From Rickettsia typhi (GTDB lineage Bacteria > Pseudomonadota > Alphaproteobacteria > Rickettsiales > Deianiraeaceae), in assembly GCA_945861605.1 (NCBI GenBank), contig CAMAVG010000033.1, positions 1-9,399 on the forward strand: a stretch of 9,399 nucleotides of DNA, in the 5' to 3' direction. Within the stretch, counting starts at the first letter, position 1. The number at the start of each line of letters is the position of its first letter. The notes beneath the pieces are model-generated. The model was not told the origin of the DNA. It searched no databases and saw only the letters and a program-made list of their open reading frames with translations. Positions 7,208 through 9,399 of this stretch are shown piece after piece. A program made the position numbers and the translations under genes.

Positions 7208-7257
7208 TTTTCATATTGCATTATATTATATTTTTCATATTGCATTATATTATATTT
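7208..7257. repeat. 24-bp perfect tandem repeat, about 2.1 copies, in the tRNA-Cys/ribBA divergent region
   Basis: Bases 7208-7233 and 7232-7257 are the same with a period of exactly 24; identity stops at 7207/7231 and 7234/7258. On the minus strand each unit contains TATAATATAAT, that is two overlapping perfect -10 hexamers, so four in all facing tRNA-Cys. On the plus strand the unit contains CATATTGCATTATATTATA. It could be multiplied promoter elements, a regulator site or a slippage product. The region 7162-7314 holds no gene that I can see. Confidence 0.85.
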
Positions 7258-7262
7258 CCCAC

Positions 7263-7291
7263 TTGACAATTCTCCCGACTTTTACTAAGTA
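7263..7291 (+). promoter_or_regulatory. Candidate ribBA promoter
   Basis: A perfect TTGACA at 7263-7268 is followed after 17 nt by TAAGTA at 7286-7291, a poor -10. A TACTAA at 7283-7288 is no better. The ribBA start is at 7315, so the leader would be about 15-20 nt, too short for an FMN riboswitch, and no RFN-like element is visible further upstream. The -35 is convincing; the -10 is weak. Confidence 0.4.
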
Positions 7292-7314
7292 ATGAGTAAC
7301 TTTAAAAAAAGCGA

Positions 7315-8322
7315 ATGATATCGTTGATTCAGGAAATTATTGAGGAAGCAAAAAATGGAAGACCGTTCATTTTGATGGATGATGAGGGTCGTGAAAATGA
7401 AGGGGATATTATTATTCCGGCGGAATTTGCAACGCCTCAAGCAATTAATTTTATGATAACCCACGCTCGCGGGCTTGTCTGCCTTGCATTGCAAAGGAAA
7501 AGAGTGGAAGAGTTGGGCTTGCATTTGATGTCCAAAACCAATGGCACTAAGTTCGAAACTGCGTTTACGACATCAATTGAGGCAAAACACGGAGTGACAA
7601 CCGGAATTTCAGCCTCAGATCGCTCAAAAACGATTCTTACGGCAATTTCCGGCAATGTTGATGACATAGTCACGCCTGGGCATGTCTTCCCATTGATAGC
7701 AAAGGACGGCGGGGTTTTGGTTCGAGCAGGTCACACAGAAGCCTCCGTTGATATTTCGATTTTAGCTGGCTTACATCCATCTTCCGTTATATGTGAGATA
7801 ATCAACGAAGATGGAGAAATGGCAAGAATGGATGATATTAAAATTTTTGCAAAAAAGCATAATTTGAAAATCGGGTTAATTAAAGATCTCATCGAGTATC
7901 GTTCAAAGCGGGAAAACATTGTGGAGAAAACCTCGCAAGAGGCATTTTCGTATTTTAAAAATTCGCAAATCGTTGAATATCGCGATACCATAAGCAATGC
8001 GAAGCATTATGCAATCACATTCGGGGAGATCGACAAAACATTTCCCGTGAATGTGAAATTCCATGCGATGAGTTATATTGCCGATATTTTCGCCAATTCA
8101 TTGCAGCAAAGTGTGGAGTTCTTGAAGGGGAATTCGGGGATTTTGGTTTTGATTGACAGTGATCAAAAAAATTGCAGTGGGGAGATTCGCCAATACGGAA
8201 TTGGGATTAGCATCGTCAAAACATTTGGGATTGAGAAAATCACCGTAATTGGAAGGAATAAGCAGAATCCCGTTGCAATTGAAGGCTTTGGCGTTGAAAT
8301 TGTTGATTTCAAAACGGTTTAG
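7315..8322 (+). CDS. ribB: 3,4-dihydroxy-2-butanone 4-phosphate synthase with eroded GTP cyclohydrolase II-like C terminus (RibBA-like)
   Basis: The N-terminal half makes 3,4-dihydroxy-2-butanone 4-phosphate from ribulose 5-phosphate for riboflavin synthesis. Residues 1-200 are a complete RibB domain: DDEGRENEGD (22-31, acidic metal-binding loop), MITHARGL (47-54), SASDR (99-103), PGHVFPL (121-127), RAGHTEASVDI (137-147) and NEDGEMAR (164-171). Residues 205-335 align with the GTP cyclohydrolase II fold, keeping RQYGIG (292-297) and a G-F-G-V-E-I-V end. The zinc site C-x10-C-x-C is gone: the segment starting at H250 reads HAMSYIADIFANSLQQ, and the R-Q-E-G-R-G motif is absent. So this protein should not have RibA activity; degenerate RibBA proteins with a non-catalytic second domain are known in proteobacteria. 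At 335 residues it is shorter than a functional RibBA (about 370-400). ATG at 7315 gives the normal distance to the DDE motif. It ends 3 nt from the convergent ddl. Confidence 0.92.
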   Translation: MISLIQEIIEEAKNGRPFILMDDEGRENEGDIIIPAEFATPQAINFMITHARGLVCLALQRKRVEELGLHLMSKTNGTKFETAFTTSIEAKHGVTTGISASDRSKTILTAISGNVDDIVTPGHVFPLIAKDGGVLVRAGHTEASVDISILAGLHPSSVICEIINEDGEMARMDDIKIFAKKHNLKIGLIKDLIEYRSKRENIVEKTSQEAFSYFKNSQIVEYRDTISNAKHYAITFGEIDKTFPVNVKFHAMSYIADIFANSLQQSVEFLKGNSGILVLIDSDQKNCSGEIRQYGIGISIVKTFGIEKITVIGRNKQNPVAIEGFGVEIVDFKTV

Positions 8323-8325
8323 CCT

Positions 8326-9243
8326 TTAAATTTCTTCAAATTTTGCTTTTTGAATAAGATTTATGACGATTTCATCGTAAGAAATTCCAACGCAAGCAGC
8401 AATTTTTGGAATTAACGATGTCGCAGTCATTCCCGGATGTGTGTTGATTTCAAGAAGGCGGTAGTCGTTTTGTGTGCAGATGAAGTCGACTCTTGCAATT
8501 GCATAAGCACCAATTGCGTTGTAAATTTTAATGGCATCACTGTGAAGTTTTTCACGCATTGTTTCTGAAATTTGTGCGGGTGCTTCGTAAATTGTTGCCT
8601 TGCTGTTATATTTCGCGTTGTATGAATAGAATTTTTCCGCGGGAAGAATTTTACAAGTTCCGATGATTCGATCGTTCAAAATTCCAACGGCAATTTCATT
8701 TCCGACAAAAAATTCCTCGATCATAAAAAAGTTGGAATCCTTGAAGTTTTGCACTTCCTCAAGCTGTGATTCCGTAAGAAATTCGGTTTCCTCCAGCACA
8801 AATGTTGCAACTGAAGACCCGCCTGTAATTGGCTTGATTACGCTTTTTTTGGAAATTGAGTAGTTTTTGGAAAGGATATCGTTTTTGTGGATTACAACAT
8901 TTTCATTCACTGGAATTCCGCACGATTTTGCGTAAAGATTTGTCAAAACCTTATTCATTGCGATTTGCGAGGCTTCAACTCCCGAATGGGTATATGGAAT
9001 TTTTAGTGCATTTAAAATGGTTTGAATATAGCCATCTTCGCCATATTTTCCGTGCATTGCGTTGAATATGATGTCAATTTTGTGGGCTGATATATCATCA
9101 ACAAAATTATTCGTAAAAGGAATTGCGACAAAGTTCAAATTAAGATTTTTCATAGCCTCAACAATGCCGTTTTTTGTTGCTTGTGCAATTTTGGCTTCGG
9201 CGGTGTTTTCTTGAAAGACTACGCCAATTTTTAAATTTTTCAT
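8326..9243 (-). CDS. ddl: D-alanine--D-alanine ligase
   Basis: ATP-grasp ligase that joins two D-alanines for the peptidoglycan stem peptide, in the cytoplasm. The 305 residues match DdlB-type length. Seen: HGKYGEDGYIQ at 64-74 (Ddl signature), PYTHSGVEAS at 83-92, the Ser loop GGSSV at 141-145, EKFYSYNAKY at 203-212, and the metal/ATP site RVDF (251-254) with LLEINTHPGMT at 263-273 (D253, E265, N267). Odd points: the first motif, normally G-G-x-S-x-E-R-x-V-S, reads FQENTAEAKIA (10-20), keeping only the substrate-binding Glu (E16); the usual M-D-K is MNK (96-98); and GSSVG is GSSVA. The ATP and metal residues are intact, so activity is likely, perhaps with altered D-Ala binding. murB, ftsQ, ftsA and ftsZ, frequent neighbours, are not adjacent. 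The ATG follows directly after the stop codon of the upstream gene (zero gap), and there is no Shine-Dalgarno core, which suggests coupled translation. Confidence 0.93.
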   Translation of the reverse strand: MKNLKIGVVFQENTAEAKIAQATKNGIVEAMKNLNLNFVAIPFTNNFVDDISAHKIDIIFNAMHGKYGEDGYIQTILNALKIPYTHSGVEASQIAMNKVLTNLYAKSCGIPVNENVVIHKNDILSKNYSISKKSVIKPITGGSSVATFVLEETEFLTESQLEEVQNFKDSNFFMIEEFFVGNEIAVGILNDRIIGTCKILPAEKFYSYNAKYNSKATIYEAPAQISETMREKLHSDAIKIYNAIGAYAIARVDFICTQNDYRLLEINTHPGMTATSLIPKIAACVGISYDEIVINLIQKAKFEEI

Positions 9244-9399
9244 TTATTCGATAATAGTGAGTTCGTAGGTTTTGCCATCGCTTGCATATGATGGATTTTT
9301 TGTTATTATGCGAATGGAGTCTTCAAGTCCTGCAATGTAAAAGCCATCTTGCGTTTCTTGAATAACTTCGATTCTCCTGCTTTCAACAAGGTTTTCGTC
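9244..9399 (-). CDS. 3' end of an upstream gene, possibly a periplasmic adaptor (HlyD/RND membrane-fusion) protein
   Basis: On the minus strand the frame is open from the window edge to a TAA at 9246-9244, giving the last 51 residues of a protein whose start lies outside. The fragment contains RRIEVIQETQDGFYIAGL and, after a short stretch, ASDGKTYELTIIE. The order R-x-V-x-V, a G-x-x-I-x-G-L step, an I-I-T strand and a final D-G-x-x-x-x-V/L strand resembles the C-terminal barrel of efflux RND periplasmic adaptors, usually written as G-L-x-x-G-D-x-V-V...D-G. That is a resemblance in a short piece, not proof. Its stop codon touches the ddl start, so both are probably on one transcript and may be coupled. 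Confidence 0.45.
   Translation of the reverse strand, partial: DENLVESRRIEVIQETQDGFYIAGLEDSIRIITKNPSYASDGKTYELTIIE

Noticed and set aside
7208..7257. CRISPR array
   Set aside because: The units are directly tandem with no spacers and only about two copies, and no cas gene is nearby.
7162..7314. FMN (RFN) riboswitch upstream of ribBA
   Set aside because: No conserved RFN segments are visible and the leader after the likely promoter is only about 15-20 nt.
1..9399. TGA read as tryptophan (code 4)
   Set aside because: All coding regions run full length with no in-frame TGA, and tryptophans seen in conserved motifs (such as the WW in rpoD) use TGG.
1..9399. Mobile elements, prophage or toxin-antitoxin genes
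   Set aside because: No transposase, integrase, inverted terminal repeats or small toxin pairs are recognisable; tRNA-Cys has no repeated 3' end within the window to suggest an attachment site.

Overview
The window is a gene-dense, AT-rich stretch of bacterial chromosome. Protein families point to an alphaproteobacterium: an AddB-type double-strand-break repair protein with the alphaproteobacterial C-terminal end, a chorismate mutase with the C-terminal extension I associate with that class, and a RibBA-like protein with an eroded cyclohydrolase half. Low GC, compact proteins, scattered operons and almost no intergenic DNA suggest a genome-reduced, possibly host-associated lineage (Rickettsiales/Holosporales-like). 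That placement is inference; the sequence cannot name the genus. It makes peptidoglycan (ddl), DNA and RNA precursors (pyrG), probably flavins (ribB) and some aromatic intermediates (chorismate mutase), and it has respiratory complex I (nuoC).

Layout. Bases 1-2408 (+): the 3' part of rpoD (housekeeping sigma factor), nuoC and an aroQ-type chorismate mutase, spaced by 15 and 2 nt like an operon. Bases 2401-7161 (-), read leftward: tRNA-Cys(GCA), a small membrane-anchored protein of unknown function, addB and pyrG. Bases 7162-7314: the only real intergenic region, a divergent promoter area between tRNA-Cys and ribBA that holds a perfect 24-bp tandem repeat. Bases 7315-8322 (+): ribBA-like gene. 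Bases 8326-9399 (-): ddl, preceded with no gap by the 3' end of another gene, possibly an efflux periplasmic adaptor.

Genes on opposite strands meet tail to tail twice (an 8-nt overlap at 2401-2408 and a 3-nt gap at 8323-8325), and no hairpin plus U-run terminator is visible at either place. None of the seven visible protein starts has a recognisable Shine-Dalgarno core, and all nine visible stop codons are TAA or TAG.

The genes are mostly housekeeping and I see no clear new defence, mobile or secondary-metabolite system. The points worth a second look are the unusual neighbours (nuoC alone between rpoD and chorismate mutase; a membrane protein paired with addB), several enzymes with eroded motifs (RibA half of RibBA, first motif of Ddl, shortened AddB), and the translation-signal pattern.
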